From Clostridia bacterium (GTDB lineage Bacteria; Bacillota; Clostridia; RGIG7378): a stretch of 46,928 nucleotides of DNA. Shown here piece after piece: positions 16,665 to 26,245 of this stretch; within the stretch, counting starts at the first letter, position 1; each line of letters opens with the position of its first letter. The DNA lies in contig JAFYSJ010000033.1 of the NCBI GenBank assembly GCA_017559445.1, positions 1 to 46,928 on the forward strand. Reading direction: 5' to 3'. The translations under genes were made by a program, and so were the position numbers. Below the pieces are notes generated by a model, which ran no database searches, was not told where the DNA came from, and saw only the letters and a program-made list of their open reading frames with translations.

Positions 16665-17438
16665 TTAATTCTGTTGAGTTTCTGTTCCAGCATTTTCTGC
16701 CTTATCAAGAACCTGCTGAATTTTATCCTCAATTTCCTCTAATTTTTCGTCAAGAAGAAGTTCTGACTTTTCTTCTGCAATGAACAAGCAAAGTCTCTCG
16801 AATGCTTCACTCTCACCTGCTGCATCACAAGCCAAAAGCATTAAGCACAAGGACCTATCATAAATATCTCCTCTAGAAACGTAATCTGTTACAGACTCAA
16901 ACTTCTCAAGTGCCATCTTATACTTACCATTAGCATAGAACCTAACACCTTCGTTGTAAAGCTTCTCCGCCTGCTTCTGGTTACATGCATCCTCTAAAAC
17001 ACTGTATATAGCGTTTTCATATGTAGCTTTAACAGTATCAAGCTGCTTAAGACAATCTATATAATCTTCATTAATATAGAGAACAAGCAAATTAGAAAGA
17101 GCTGTAAGCTCCTCCATTGTGGCCTTTACCATGTTCTGAGCTTCTTGGCTGTCCAACTTAAGATCATCCAAAGCCTGCTGCTTTTCATTTAAATACTGCT
17201 GAATATCCTTAAGATTATCCTCCAAAGAAGCAATTGTATCGCCTGCTTCTTCCTGCTGAGTTGCATACTTATCAATAACGCTATTGATCTGCTCCTGATA
17301 ATCCTTCTCTGACTGGTCAACCTTAATCTGGCTAACAATTGCCATTGCCAAAATAATTAAAGCACCCATAAAAAGGATTATTCCATAAACTACGAGCGTT
17401 CTAATTTGGCTCTTTTTCTCTGTATTAATATTTTGCAT
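16665..17438 (-). CDS. Membrane-anchored coiled-coil protein with a TPR-like end, unknown function
   Basis: A 257-residue protein: a short basic cytosolic N-terminus, one membrane segment (about 14-36), a long coiled coil (about 40-115), and a helical part with one TPR-like unit (AEKLYNEGVRFYANGKYKMALEKFESV, written here with its flanks at about 155-185). The acidic tail is helical. I start at the ATG of MQNINTEK because GGAGG lies nine bases upstream; longer starts extend into DUF4446 without support. It overlaps DUF4446 by 14 bases and ends the parA-parB-DUF4446 unit. I do not recognise a named family. Confidence 0.7.
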   Translation of the reverse strand: MQNINTEKKSQIRTLVVYGIILFMGALIILAMAIVSQIKVDQSEKDYQEQINSVIDKYATQQEEAGDTIASLEDNLKDIQQYLNEKQQALDDLKLDSQEAQNMVKATMEELTALSNLLVLYINEDYIDCLKQLDTVKATYENAIYSVLEDACNQKQAEKLYNEGVRFYANGKYKMALEKFESVTDYVSRGDIYDRSLCLMLLACDAAGESEAFERLCLFIAEEKSELLLDEKLEEIEDKIQQVLDKAENAGTETQQN

Positions 17439-17913
17439 TGAGTGCATCCTCCAATACGTCCTTTTCTTCTGCGGAAAGCATATACTGACACAAACCGCTG
17501 GAAATAGGCTTAGCAAATGTTGTTGTACCTTCTCTTGTATACAAACCTGTAATCAAAACACCGTCGTTGTTTCTATCCAACAATACTACTGAGAAGGACT
17601 GGTCAGATCCAACATCTTCAAAAACATTATATCTCTTAACAGAAACCTTTTGAATATTTGTGGCAGATCTATTATCCAATTCGATAATTCTGTTGTTTGC
17701 CATAACATATTCCTTCTTAAGGTAGTCAATTTCCTCAAGATTTCTGAAGATAACATCTTCAATACTAGATAAACCTTCGCTATTACGCATGAACTTCTTA
17801 TATTTTGCTTCCAACTTGCTAGTACGACTAATGAGCCATACCAAAAGGCCCAAAGTAGCTGCTAACATTAAGGACATTATTATAAGAACGATTCTCAATG
17901 TGGTTACTGACAT
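17425..17913 (-). CDS. DUF4446 family protein
   Basis: A 162-residue protein with an N-terminal membrane segment (about 5-28), a short coiled coil (about 33-78) and a C-terminal soluble domain. That domain has the family landmarks KRYNVFEDVGSDQSFSVVLLD, DGVLITGLY and YAKPI-like TFAKPI. DUF4446 genes commonly follow parB in Clostridia, as here, starting one base after the parB stop. The function is unknown; the position suggests a link between the segregation complex and the membrane. Confidence 0.88.
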   Translation of the reverse strand: MSVTTLRIVLIIMSLMLAATLGLLVWLISRTSKLEAKYKKFMRNSEGLSSIEDVIFRNLEEIDYLKKEYVMANNRIIELDNRSATNIQKVSVKRYNVFEDVGSDQSFSVVLLDRNNDGVLITGLYTREGTTTFAKPISSGLCQYMLSAEEKDVLEDALNAKY

Positions 17914-18828
17914 TTATTTACCCTGTCCTCTCTCAAACACCTCAAGGATTCTATCTAAATCCTCGTTGCTATAGAACTCAATAACAACTTTTCCCTTACC
18001 CTTGTTAGAAGAAAGGGAAACCTTAGTACCCAAAAGCTTAATCATACGATCCTGAAGATCTGCAATTGCAGCTGTTTCCTGTTCATCAACAACTGGAGCA
18101 GGTGTCTCCTCAACTGTATTATACTTTTTAACTAATTTTTCTGTCTCTCTTACACTGAGATGTGCACCAAGAATAGCCTTAAGAAGTTCTGGTTCCTTGG
18201 ACTTGTCCTGTAAACCAAGAATTGCTCTAGCATGTCCAGTAGAAAGTTCTCCTGTAATGAGCTTTTCTCTAACTTCTTCAGAAGATTTAAGTAATCTCAA
18301 GGAGTTTGTAATAGTGGATCTATCCTTACCAACACTCTTACCGAGATTCTCCTGAGTAAAGTTATACTCTTCAATAAGCTTTTCGTAAGCCTCAGCCTCT
18401 TCAATAGGGTTAAGGTCTTCTCTCTGAATATTCTCAATAAGAGAAACCTCCATAAGCTCTCTCTCAGAATAATCCTTAATAATTGCAGGAATCTTCTTAA
18501 GTCCAGCAACTCTAGATGCTCTCCATCTACGCTCACCGGCGATGATCATCCAGTTGTCACCGTTTTTCTTAACGATGATTGGCTGAATAACACCGTGCTC
18601 CTTAATAGACTCAGCTAATTCTACGATTTTGTTATCATCAAAGAATTTACGTGGCTGAGCCTTATTAGACATAACCTTGTCAATATCAAGCTCAATAACA
18701 CCATCCTTATATTCAGGTGCCTTCTTTGCTGGTAAAATCTCTGCCTCAACTGCAGATTCTACGTTTGTAGGAATAAGTGCATCAAGTCCTCTGCCGAGGC
18801 TGCGCCTTGGATCTCTCTTAACTGCCAT
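17914..18828 (-). CDS. parB: Chromosome-partitioning protein ParB (Spo0J)
   Basis: ParB is a CTP-dependent clamp that loads at parS and slides along DNA, recruiting condensin and stimulating ParA. The N-terminal RRSLGRGLDALIP is the ParA-contact motif. The CTPase motifs GERRWRA and ENIQREDLNPIEEA are intact. A helix-turn-helix in TQENLGKSVGKDRSTITNSLRL binds parS. A C-terminal dimerisation part follows a Pro/Glu-rich linker. At 304 residues it is of normal length. It follows parA by one base, with two parS sites upstream at 19608-19670. Confidence 0.98.
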   Translation of the reverse strand: MAVKRDPRRSLGRGLDALIPTNVESAVEAEILPAKKAPEYKDGVIELDIDKVMSNKAQPRKFFDDNKIVELAESIKEHGVIQPIIVKKNGDNWMIIAGERRWRASRVAGLKKIPAIIKDYSERELMEVSLIENIQREDLNPIEEAEAYEKLIEEYNFTQENLGKSVGKDRSTITNSLRLLKSSEEVREKLITGELSTGHARAILGLQDKSKEPELLKAILGAHLSVRETEKLVKKYNTVEETPAPVVDEQETAAIADLQDRMIKLLGTKVSLSSNKGKGKVVIEFYSNEDLDRILEVFERGQGK

Positions 18829-18829
18829 C

Positions 18830-19600
18830 TTAATTCTCCTTGTTAATTACTTCCTTGGCCAACTCTATGTAAGCCTTTGCACCTGTACATTTTGCATCAT
18901 ACATCACAATTGGCATACCAAAGCTAGGAGCCTCACTGAGTCTAACATTTCTAGGAATCAGTGTTTCGTATACATTATCACCAAAATGATTCTTAATCTC
19001 TTCTACAATCTGAATAGAAAGGTTTGTTCTAGAATCAAACATTGTAAGAACAAGTCCATCTACAGCCAAGTTACGATTAAGTCTCTTACGTACAAGAGAA
19101 ATTGTATTCATAAGCTGAGACAAACCCTCTAATGCATAGAACTCACACTGAATTGGTACTAAAACAGAGTTAGATGCTGTCAAGGCGTTAAGTGTAACCA
19201 ATCCAAGAGATGGAGGACAATCGATTAATACATAGTCATAATCAGCCTCAATTTCAGCAATTGCCTCTCTCAATATGGTCTCACGAGACATCATAGACAC
19301 TAATTCTATTTCTGCACCTGCCAATTCGATGCTAGAAGGACATAAATAAAGATTTTCCTGACATGTCTCAATTACAACATCCTTCATGGAAGTTCCATTA
19401 ATAAGGACATCGTAAACAGAATTCTTTAAGCCAGTCTTATCTACTCCAAGACCACTTGTTGTGTTGCCCTGAGCGTCGATATCTACTAACAAAACCTTCT
19501 TTCCCAAATAAGCAATACAGGAACTAAGATTAATAGATGTAGTTGTTTTTCCTACGCCACCCTTTTGGTTAGCGATTGCAATAATCTTTGCCACTTTCAC
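18830..19600 (-). CDS. parA: Chromosome-partitioning ATPase ParA (Soj)
   Basis: A Walker-type ATPase that binds the nucleoid as an ATP dimer and, in the Soj branch, also adjusts DnaA activity. The deviant Walker A is KGGVGKTTT with the signature lysine before GG; VLIDCPPSLG is Walker B. It has 256 residues and no DNA-binding N-terminal domain, as in chromosomal Soj. It is co-directional with gyrB, with only the parS-bearing 70-base gap between them and no clear promoter in that gap. Confidence 0.97.
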   Translation of the reverse strand: MKVAKIIAIANQKGGVGKTTTSINLSSCIAYLGKKVLLVDIDAQGNTTSGLGVDKTGLKNSVYDVLINGTSMKDVVIETCQENLYLCPSSIELAGAEIELVSMMSRETILREAIAEIEADYDYVLIDCPPSLGLVTLNALTASNSVLVPIQCEFYALEGLSQLMNTISLVRKRLNRNLAVDGLVLTMFDSRTNLSIQIVEEIKNHFGDNVYETLIPRNVRLSEAPSFGMPIVMYDAKCTGAKAYIELAKEVINKEN

Positions 19601-19607
19601 AGTTCAA

Positions 19608-19623
19608 TGTTTCACGTGAAACA
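19608..19623. promoter_or_regulatory. parS site 1
   Basis: TGTTTCACGTGAAACA, the perfect 16-base parS palindrome, extended to 20 bases by AA/TT flanks. It lies seven bases upstream of the parA start codon, so ParB binding should also affect parAB expression. Confidence 0.96.
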
Positions 19624-19654
19624 TTGTCCTTTCTCAAATTAGTTTCACATTTAA

Positions 19655-19670
19655 TGTTTCACGTGAAACA
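19655..19670. promoter_or_regulatory. parS site 2
   Basis: A second perfect TGTTTCACGTGAAACA, ending directly at the gyrB stop codon; its flanks extend the palindrome to 26 bases (19650-19675). Centre-to-centre distance to site 1 is 47 bases. An isolated half site GTTTCAC lies between them (19642-19648). No other parS was seen in the window. Confidence 0.96.
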
Positions 19671-21629
<1,959 letters not shown>

Positions 21630-21890
21630 CTAATAAGTCCTAATCTCTAATCGCTTTTTGAGCGTACTTGTGTTCAAACTACTTGTAAAAATCTTAAACC
21701 CATTATATTTATCACTTACAATGATAAATGCCTTGGGCAACAGTCCTGACATATCATCAATAATCTTATCTTCTTCGATCCTATTGAAAAATTCAGCACC
21801 ATCTTTTGTTGATGTAACATTATCCATGTCACAAATCGCAATTATATCCTTTTTAGGGATCATAATATCATTGCCTATGTGCAAGAACAT
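21630..21890 (-). CDS. remB: RemB-like DUF370 protein (YaaB)
   Basis: An 86-residue protein of the DUF370 family. MFLHIGNDIMIPKKDIIAI and KAFIIVSDKYNG are family landmarks. In Bacillus the gene between recF and gyrB is remB, regulator of extracellular matrix, related to the RemA DNA-binding ring protein. It overlaps the end of recF by 16 bases. Confidence 0.88.
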   Translation of the reverse strand: MFLHIGNDIMIPKKDIIAICDMDNVTSTKDGAEFFNRIEEDKIIDDMSGLLPKAFIIVSDKYNGFKIFTSSLNTSTLKKRLEIRTY

Positions 21891-22999
21891 TCTGTGTCCA
21901 CCAACTTTCCCTTAGATATATGGTAATAATTAACCTTATCAGAAACCATTTCAAAAAAGCTCTTGTCAGTGCCTGTAAAAAATGTCTGATTAGAATCTAC
22001 CACTTTACCTATTGCCAAACGGCGACTACCGTCTAACTCACTCATTACATCATCCAACAAAATAATTGGAGCCTCTCCCTTAACTTGCTCAAAAATATCA
22101 ATTTCTGCCAACTTAAGAGTTAAAACTGCAGTTCTCTGTTGTCCCTGTGATCCATATGCCTTAAGAGATCCATTTTGAGTCATAATGTCCCAGTCATCTC
22201 TCTGTATGCCTTTATGAGTCATCTCCTTGATAATATCTATTCTGCGACTATCTCTAAATTTATTTAAAATAGTCTCCTTAATACCATCTATAGAAATGTT
22301 TTCATTAATTGCAATATCTGGACAGTAGATGAATTTCATCTGTTCTTCACCGCCAGAAAGGTCATGGCTCTTAACTAAACAAATATCATTAATTCGCTTA
22401 GTAAATTCTATTCTCTTAGAAACAATACCAGATGCATAATCTGCCATCTGAATCTCAATATCCTCAAGTAGCTGTCCCATAGATGGTCTGTTCTTAACTT
22501 CTTTAAGAATACTGTTTCTGTGATCCAGCAAATTAGAGTATATCTGCAAATCAGAGTAATATTTTGGACTTATTTGACAAAGCAAAAAATCCATAAATTT
22601 ACGTCTATCTGCAGGAGCACCTTTTACAATTTTAAGGTCCTCTGGAGAAAACAAAACTGTATTAATTCTTCCAATTACATCTGCAGATTTTCTAGCAGAT
22701 AAACCATCAATTTTAACAGCCTTTTTCTCTTGATTTTTCTTTACTATTTGAATCTGACTCTCTTTTCCATCTTTGCTGAAAATCATATCAATATAGAAAT
22801 AATCAGATCCAGATCTAATCATTTCCACATCCTTAGATGTTCTGTGGGAACGAAGAGAAGAACAATAATAAATAGCCTCTAAAATGTTAGTTTTTCCTTG
22901 TCCATTTTGTCCGTGCAAATAATTAATGCCAGGACCTGGATTAAATTCTAGACTTTCATAATTTCTAAAATTAGAAAGTTTAATACTATTTATTTGCAC
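21875..22999 (-). CDS. recF: DNA replication and repair protein RecF
   Basis: RecF is an SMC-like ATPase that helps load RecA at gaps with RecO and RecR. Walker A is GQNGQGKTN (near residue 30), the signature motif region includes GSQGQQRTAVL, and Walker B is ILLDDVMSELD. At 374 residues it is full length. The start codon directly follows the dnaN stop with no spacer. The small S4-domain gene (yaaA/rlbA) usual between dnaN and recF is absent. Confidence 0.96.
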   Translation of the reverse strand: MQINSIKLSNFRNYESLEFNPGPGINYLHGQNGQGKTNILEAIYYCSSLRSHRTSKDVEMIRSGSDYFYIDMIFSKDGKESQIQIVKKNQEKKAVKIDGLSARKSADVIGRINTVLFSPEDLKIVKGAPADRRKFMDFLLCQISPKYYSDLQIYSNLLDHRNSILKEVKNRPSMGQLLEDIEIQMADYASGIVSKRIEFTKRINDICLVKSHDLSGGEEQMKFIYCPDIAINENISIDGIKETILNKFRDSRRIDIIKEMTHKGIQRDDWDIMTQNGSLKAYGSQGQQRTAVLTLKLAEIDIFEQVKGEAPIILLDDVMSELDGSRRLAIGKVVDSNQTFFTGTDKSFFEMVSDKVNYYHISKGKLVDTECSCT

Positions 23000-24103
23000 T
23001 TAGTTTGTGCCCCTAACTGCAGCGATTGTATATACAAAGCTATCGCCAGAAACAGGCTTAATTGTACATGGTCCGAGAGCTGTGCAAATATTAAGTACTA
23101 CTGTGTCCTCTTCGATAACTCTAACAATTTCGTAGAAAAGTCTAGGATTAAAGGAAATAGTCATTGGCTTACCTTCCATGTTAACAGGCATTTCGTCCTT
23201 AATCTTACCACCCTCAGAGTTAGCGGAAATTGTCAAAATATCGTTGTTAATATCAAGCTTAATGGAGTACTTACGAGATTCGGAATAAAGGAGAACAGAT
23301 CTCTCAAGACAAGAAAGAAGCTGATCTGTGTTAACAACAAGCTTAGTTTGGTAATCTGTCATTGCTAAATTTCTATAATTAAGGTACTTACCTTCCAAAA
23401 TTCTAGAAACAACTTCTGTACCAGGTACGGAGAACAAAATTTGATTATTGCTTACTGTAATAGAAAGGTCTCCCTCATCGTCACTAAGAATCTTACCAAT
23501 ATCACCCATTGTCTTAGCAGGAACAATGCAAGAGAAATTGCTGTTCATCTGTGTCATTACAGATCTACGAAGAGCCATACGAATACCATCAATTGCAACT
23601 ACAACAACATTGTTCTCATCTGTTTCAATAAGAATACCTGTAAGAACCTTTTTTGTTTCATCTGTAGAAGCAGCGAAAATAACCTGACGAATAATCTCCT
23701 TCATTTCCTGCTGAGAAATAACAATCTTTTCACCATTTGCAACAACTGGAAGTCCTGGGAAACCTTCTGCATCTCTTCCTTTAATCTTAAACTCTGCAGA
23801 ACCAGAAACAATTGTAATGTCGTATGCAGGTGTTACAGAAATAGTAAGTGTATCCTCTGGAAGTTTCTTAACGATTTCGCCAATAATTCTAGAATCAATA
23901 ACTACAGAACCTGTTTCGTTAACAGTTGCAGGACACTCTGTTCTAATACCCATCTCAAGGTTATTACCTGTAAGAACAACCTTGCCCTCCTCTGCTACAA
24001 AGAGGATACCCTCAAGAATGGAGTATGTTGTTCTAGGATCAACTGCCTTCTGAGCAATGCTGATTGCGTTTGTCAAATTATTTCTGTTACATGTGAAAAT
24101 CAT
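23000..24103 (-). CDS. dnaN: DNA polymerase III beta sliding clamp
   Basis: The ring-shaped processivity clamp. The 367-residue protein begins with MIFTCNRNNLTNAISIAQKAV and ends with the conserved-type CTIKPVSGDSFVYTIAAVR (abridged ends), giving three clamp folds. AAAGGAG precedes the ATG, which borders the origin unwinding region. Proteins with QL-LF motifs dock here; the Y-family polymerase at 35136-36641 has such a motif. Confidence 0.98.
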   Translation of the reverse strand: MIFTCNRNNLTNAISIAQKAVDPRTTYSILEGILFVAEEGKVVLTGNNLEMGIRTECPATVNETGSVVIDSRIIGEIVKKLPEDTLTISVTPAYDITIVSGSAEFKIKGRDAEGFPGLPVVANGEKIVISQQEMKEIIRQVIFAASTDETKKVLTGILIETDENNVVVVAIDGIRMALRRSVMTQMNSNFSCIVPAKTMGDIGKILSDDEGDLSITVSNNQILFSVPGTEVVSRILEGKYLNYRNLAMTDYQTKLVVNTDQLLSCLERSVLLYSESRKYSIKLDINNDILTISANSEGGKIKDEMPVNMEGKPMTISFNPRLFYEIVRVIEEDTVVLNICTALGPCTIKPVSGDSFVYTIAAVRGTN

Positions 24104-24142
24104 GGAGTGTCTCCTTTATAAAATCAAATAGTATTATGATTG

Positions 24143-24154
24143 TAGTAGTAGTAG
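24143..24154 (+). promoter_or_regulatory. DnaA-trio element, TAG x 4
   Basis: Four perfect TAG triplets in tandem, followed by GGGC (24155-24158) and then the first box. DnaA-trios in Bacillus have the same trinucleotide sense and the same position relative to the GC-rich spacer and box, and guide DnaA filament growth on single-stranded DNA toward the AT-rich side. Confidence 0.75.
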
Positions 24155-24158
24155 GGGC

Positions 24159-24175
24159 TGTCAGTATGTCAGTAA
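24159..24175 (+). repeat. Two tandem origin boxes (TGTCAGTAT, TGTCAGTAA)
   Basis: Copies at 24159-24167 and 24167-24175 share one base, so they are spaced eight bases apart. The first differs from the consensus only in its last base. They sit next to the GC spacer and trio, the place of the two strand-opening DnaA boxes in Bacillus. Confidence 0.8.
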
Positions 24176-24231
24176 ATCCCTGAAACCCTTGATTTACAAG
24201 GCTTTCAACTATGAAAATTATCAACATTAAC

Positions 24232-24252
24232 TGTCAGTAAAAATGTCAGTAA
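24232..24252 (+). repeat. Two origin boxes (TGTCAGTAA, perfect)
   Basis: Perfect copies at 24232-24240 and 24244-24252, 12 bases apart, in the same orientation as the first pair. A near-canonical TTATCAACA lies just before them (24218-24226) on the opposite sense. Confidence 0.8.
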
Positions 24253-24314
24253 ATTTTTGATATGTTGGTATCTAAATTTATAAACATTTTATTAACCCTT
24301 TATCCAATGGAAAA

Positions 24315-24323
24315 TGTCAGTAA
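24315..24323 (+). repeat. Origin box (TGTCAGTAA, perfect) abutting the dnaA stop codon
   Basis: The fifth copy ends exactly one base before the dnaA stop codon and has the same orientation as the others. Confidence 0.75.
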
Positions 24324-25655
24324 CTATACGTTTCCGCTGATGATTTGAATAAGCTCATCAATTTTTTCTTTGACTGTGATCTTAGTATTAATATCTTCCT
24401 TGATCTTATCGTAAGCGTAAATAATAGTTGTATAGTTTCTATTACCAAAGGCAGCGCCAATCTTGTTAAGAGAAGCATCTGTTAATTCTCGACAAAGATA
24501 CATGGCAATCTGTCTTGGATATGTAATGTCCTTAGTTCTCTTTTCGGAAAGGAAAACAGAGGGTTTAATATTAAAGTATCTAGCAACGGCTTCCTGAATA
24601 GTCTTAATGGTAATAACCTTAGGATTATTAGGAAGGGATTCTCTAAGTGCCTCTACTGTCAATTCTCTAGTAATTGGTTGGCCTGTAATGTTGGAGTAAG
24701 CAGATACCTTGTTAAGTGCTCCTTCAATCTCACGAATATTAGAAACAAACTTACCTGCAATGTACTCAAGTGAACTATCGTCAATATTAACTCCGCCAAT
24801 CTTAGCCTTTTTCTTAAGGATTGCGATTCTAGTTTCATAATCTGGTGGAGTAATCTCTGTGATTAATCCCATTTCAAATCTAGAAACAAGTCTTTCCTCC
24901 AAAGAAATAAGTCCCTTAGGTGGCTTATCACTGGTGATGATTATCTGCTTGTTTGCCTCATAAAGGGCGTTGAATGTGTGGAAAAATTCAATCTGAGTAC
25001 TTTCTTTTTTCTCCAAGAACTGAATATCATCAATAAGGAGATAATCAATAGTCCTGTACTTCTCCTTGAATTTTTCAGTAGTCTTATTTGTGATTGAGTT
25101 AATAAGTTCAGTCATAAATTTCTCAGAGGAAATGTAGAGAACCTTTGCCTCTGGGTTGTTATTGAGAACGTAGTTACCTATTGCGTGCAAAAGGTGTGTC
25201 TTACCAAGACCAGCAGGGCTATATAAGAAAAGGGGGTTGTAAGCACCAGCAGGATTCTCAGCTACAGCAGCACATGCAGCATGAGCAAAACGGTTACCAC
25301 CGCCAATAACAAATGACTCAAATGTATATTTAGGGTTAAGTGAAGAAAATTTAATAGAGCTACTGTCTGTAAGCTTGCGCTCTTGTTCCATAACAAAAGA
25401 TTCGTTACCTTTAACGAAGAAATAAATCTTATAATCCTTTTGTGTAACAATGCTAACAGCAGCAGAAATCAAATTGGAATAACGGGACTCCAAAGTATTC
25501 TTAATAAACTCAAGCTCTACCATAAGGTACATGCGGTCCTCATCCATGCTGTATGGGATGATTGGACTGATCCATGTTCTATATGTAAGGTCTGTAACCT
25601 CAGGCTGTATTGTCTCTAAGACTTTATCCCAAATGTTGTCTATAGAATTAGCCAT
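24324..25655 (-). CDS. dnaA: Replication initiator DnaA with divergent DNA-recognition motif
   Basis: DnaA binds origin boxes and opens DNA as an ATP filament. At 443 residues all four domains are present. The AAA+ part has SPAGLGKTH (Walker A, 146-154) and LLIDD (Walker B), and NIREIEGAL holds the sensor arginine. The C-terminal DNA-binding domain keeps YPRQIAMYL with Arg381 (E. coli Arg399), but the signature that normally reads GGRDHTTV is GNRNYTTI (404-411). Thus Asp433 becomes Asn407, His434 becomes Tyr408, and Pro423 becomes Asn397 (SLNKIG), while both threonines stay. These are residues that contact box bases, which fits the non-canonical boxes next to the gene. A promoter is seen at 25725-25753. 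Confidence 0.97.
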   Translation of the reverse strand: MANSIDNIWDKVLETIQPEVTDLTYRTWISPIIPYSMDEDRMYLMVELEFIKNTLESRYSNLISAAVSIVTQKDYKIYFFVKGNESFVMEQERKLTDSSSIKFSSLNPKYTFESFVIGGGNRFAHAACAAVAENPAGAYNPLFLYSPAGLGKTHLLHAIGNYVLNNNPEAKVLYISSEKFMTELINSITNKTTEKFKEKYRTIDYLLIDDIQFLEKKESTQIEFFHTFNALYEANKQIIITSDKPPKGLISLEERLVSRFEMGLITEITPPDYETRIAILKKKAKIGGVNIDDSSLEYIAGKFVSNIREIEGALNKVSAYSNITGQPITRELTVEALRESLPNNPKVITIKTIQEAVARYFNIKPSVFLSEKRTKDITYPRQIAMYLCRELTDASLNKIGAAFGNRNYTTIIYAYDKIKEDINTKITVKEKIDELIQIISGNV

Positions 25656-25724
25656 ATAACCCCCAAAAATACCTCTAAAAAATGTCTAAAAGGGCGCAGT
25701 AATGCCCGGACATTATATAGAGTT

Positions 25725-25753
25725 ATAATAGCAAAAAATGGCCCTTTTTACAA
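25725..25753 (-). promoter_or_regulatory. dnaA promoter
   Basis: Minus strand TTGTAA (25748-25753), 17 bases, TATTAT (25725-25730), with TGC just before the -10 (extended). The transcript would start about 63 bases before the dnaA ATG and form a small GGGC/GCCC hairpin whose loop contains TTACTG, the first six bases of the origin box. Confidence 0.7.
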
Positions 25754-25980
25754 CAGAATTGTTACTATAGAAAAGGGTAATGACAAATAATTAATGATCA
25801 ATTAAGCTAATCAATAATGATGAATGAAGATGTAAATTATTTTTGGATAATAATGTGACTTACTGATAAATAAGATATTGTAGTTAATTAAAGTCCTTTA
25901 TTTGTATTTAGTCGTTCATATTTTTAAAAATCAAATAATAATTAGCGTTAGCAAAGAACATTTAACACTAAATATGGTAG

Positions 25981-26009
25981 TTGACATAGATACCCTATTC
26001 AAATATAAT
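25981..26009 (+). promoter_or_regulatory. rpmH-rnpA promoter
   Basis: TTGACA (25981-25986), exactly 17 bases, TATAAT (26004-26009): a full-consensus sigma-A promoter, 63 bases before the rpmH start. Confidence 0.92.
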
Positions 26010-26072
26010 TCGTCCGTATGCCCCTCGTAGGGTTTACTATATTTTGCGCAAAAAACTTGGAGGTTTTTAGAT

Positions 26073-26207
26073 ATGAAGATGACATTTAATCCTAACACAA
26101 GATCCAGAAGCAAGAAGCACGGTTTCCGTCTTAGAATGAGCACAGCTAACGGCCGTAAGGTTCTCAAGGCTAGAAGAGCAAAGGGCAGAAAGGTTCTCTC
26201 TGCATAA
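26073..26207 (+). CDS. rpmH: 50S ribosomal protein bL34
   Basis: A 44-residue, highly basic protein beginning [18 protein letters not shown] and ending in [10 protein letters not shown], the standard bL34 pattern; it binds 23S rRNA. TTGGAGG lies before the ATG. As in most bacteria it is divergent from dnaA and followed by rnpA (38-base gap). It heads the rightward rpmH-rnpA-yidD-yidC-jag-mnmE-mnmG-rsmG run. Confidence 0.97.
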   Translation: MKMTFNPNTRSRSKKHGFRLRMSTANGRKVLKARRAKGRKVLSA

Positions 26208-26245
26208 GGTCTAATCTAATTAGATCTGATTTTTAGTGGATTCAG

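Larger units (their letters stand above)
24104..24323. other. oriC: Core replication origin between dnaN and dnaA
   Basis: The 220-base gap combines an AT-rich stretch by dnaN (24117-24140), four consecutive TAG trinucleotides, a GGGC spacer and five copies of a 9-base box in one orientation. This is the order described for the Bacillus subtilis unwinding region (AT-rich, DnaA-trio, GC-rich, DnaA boxes), except that the box is TTACTGACA on the complement instead of TTATCCACA. Strand switching of genes on either side and nearby parS sites support an origin here. The box identity is inferred. Confidence 0.8.
25656..26072. other. dnaA-rpmH intergenic region (AT-rich, divergent promoters)
   Basis: A 417-base gap with no gene. 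It holds the dnaA promoter (left side), a GGGC/GCCC hairpin in the dnaA leader (25691-25708), and the rpmH promoter (right side). A long AT-rich middle (about 25780-25980) contains one near-match to the origin box, TTACTGATA (25860-25868, eight of nine), and one TTATCCAAA-like sequence on the minus strand (25842-25850). It may be the second, upstream part of a bipartite origin, but its boxes are far fewer than in the dnaN-dnaA gap. Confidence 0.55.

Noticed and set aside
24218-24226. TTATCAACA, a known DnaA-box variant, within the origin gap
   Set aside because: Kept only as a caveat. It is alone and in the opposite sense to the five TGTCAGTAA copies, so it does not define the box type.
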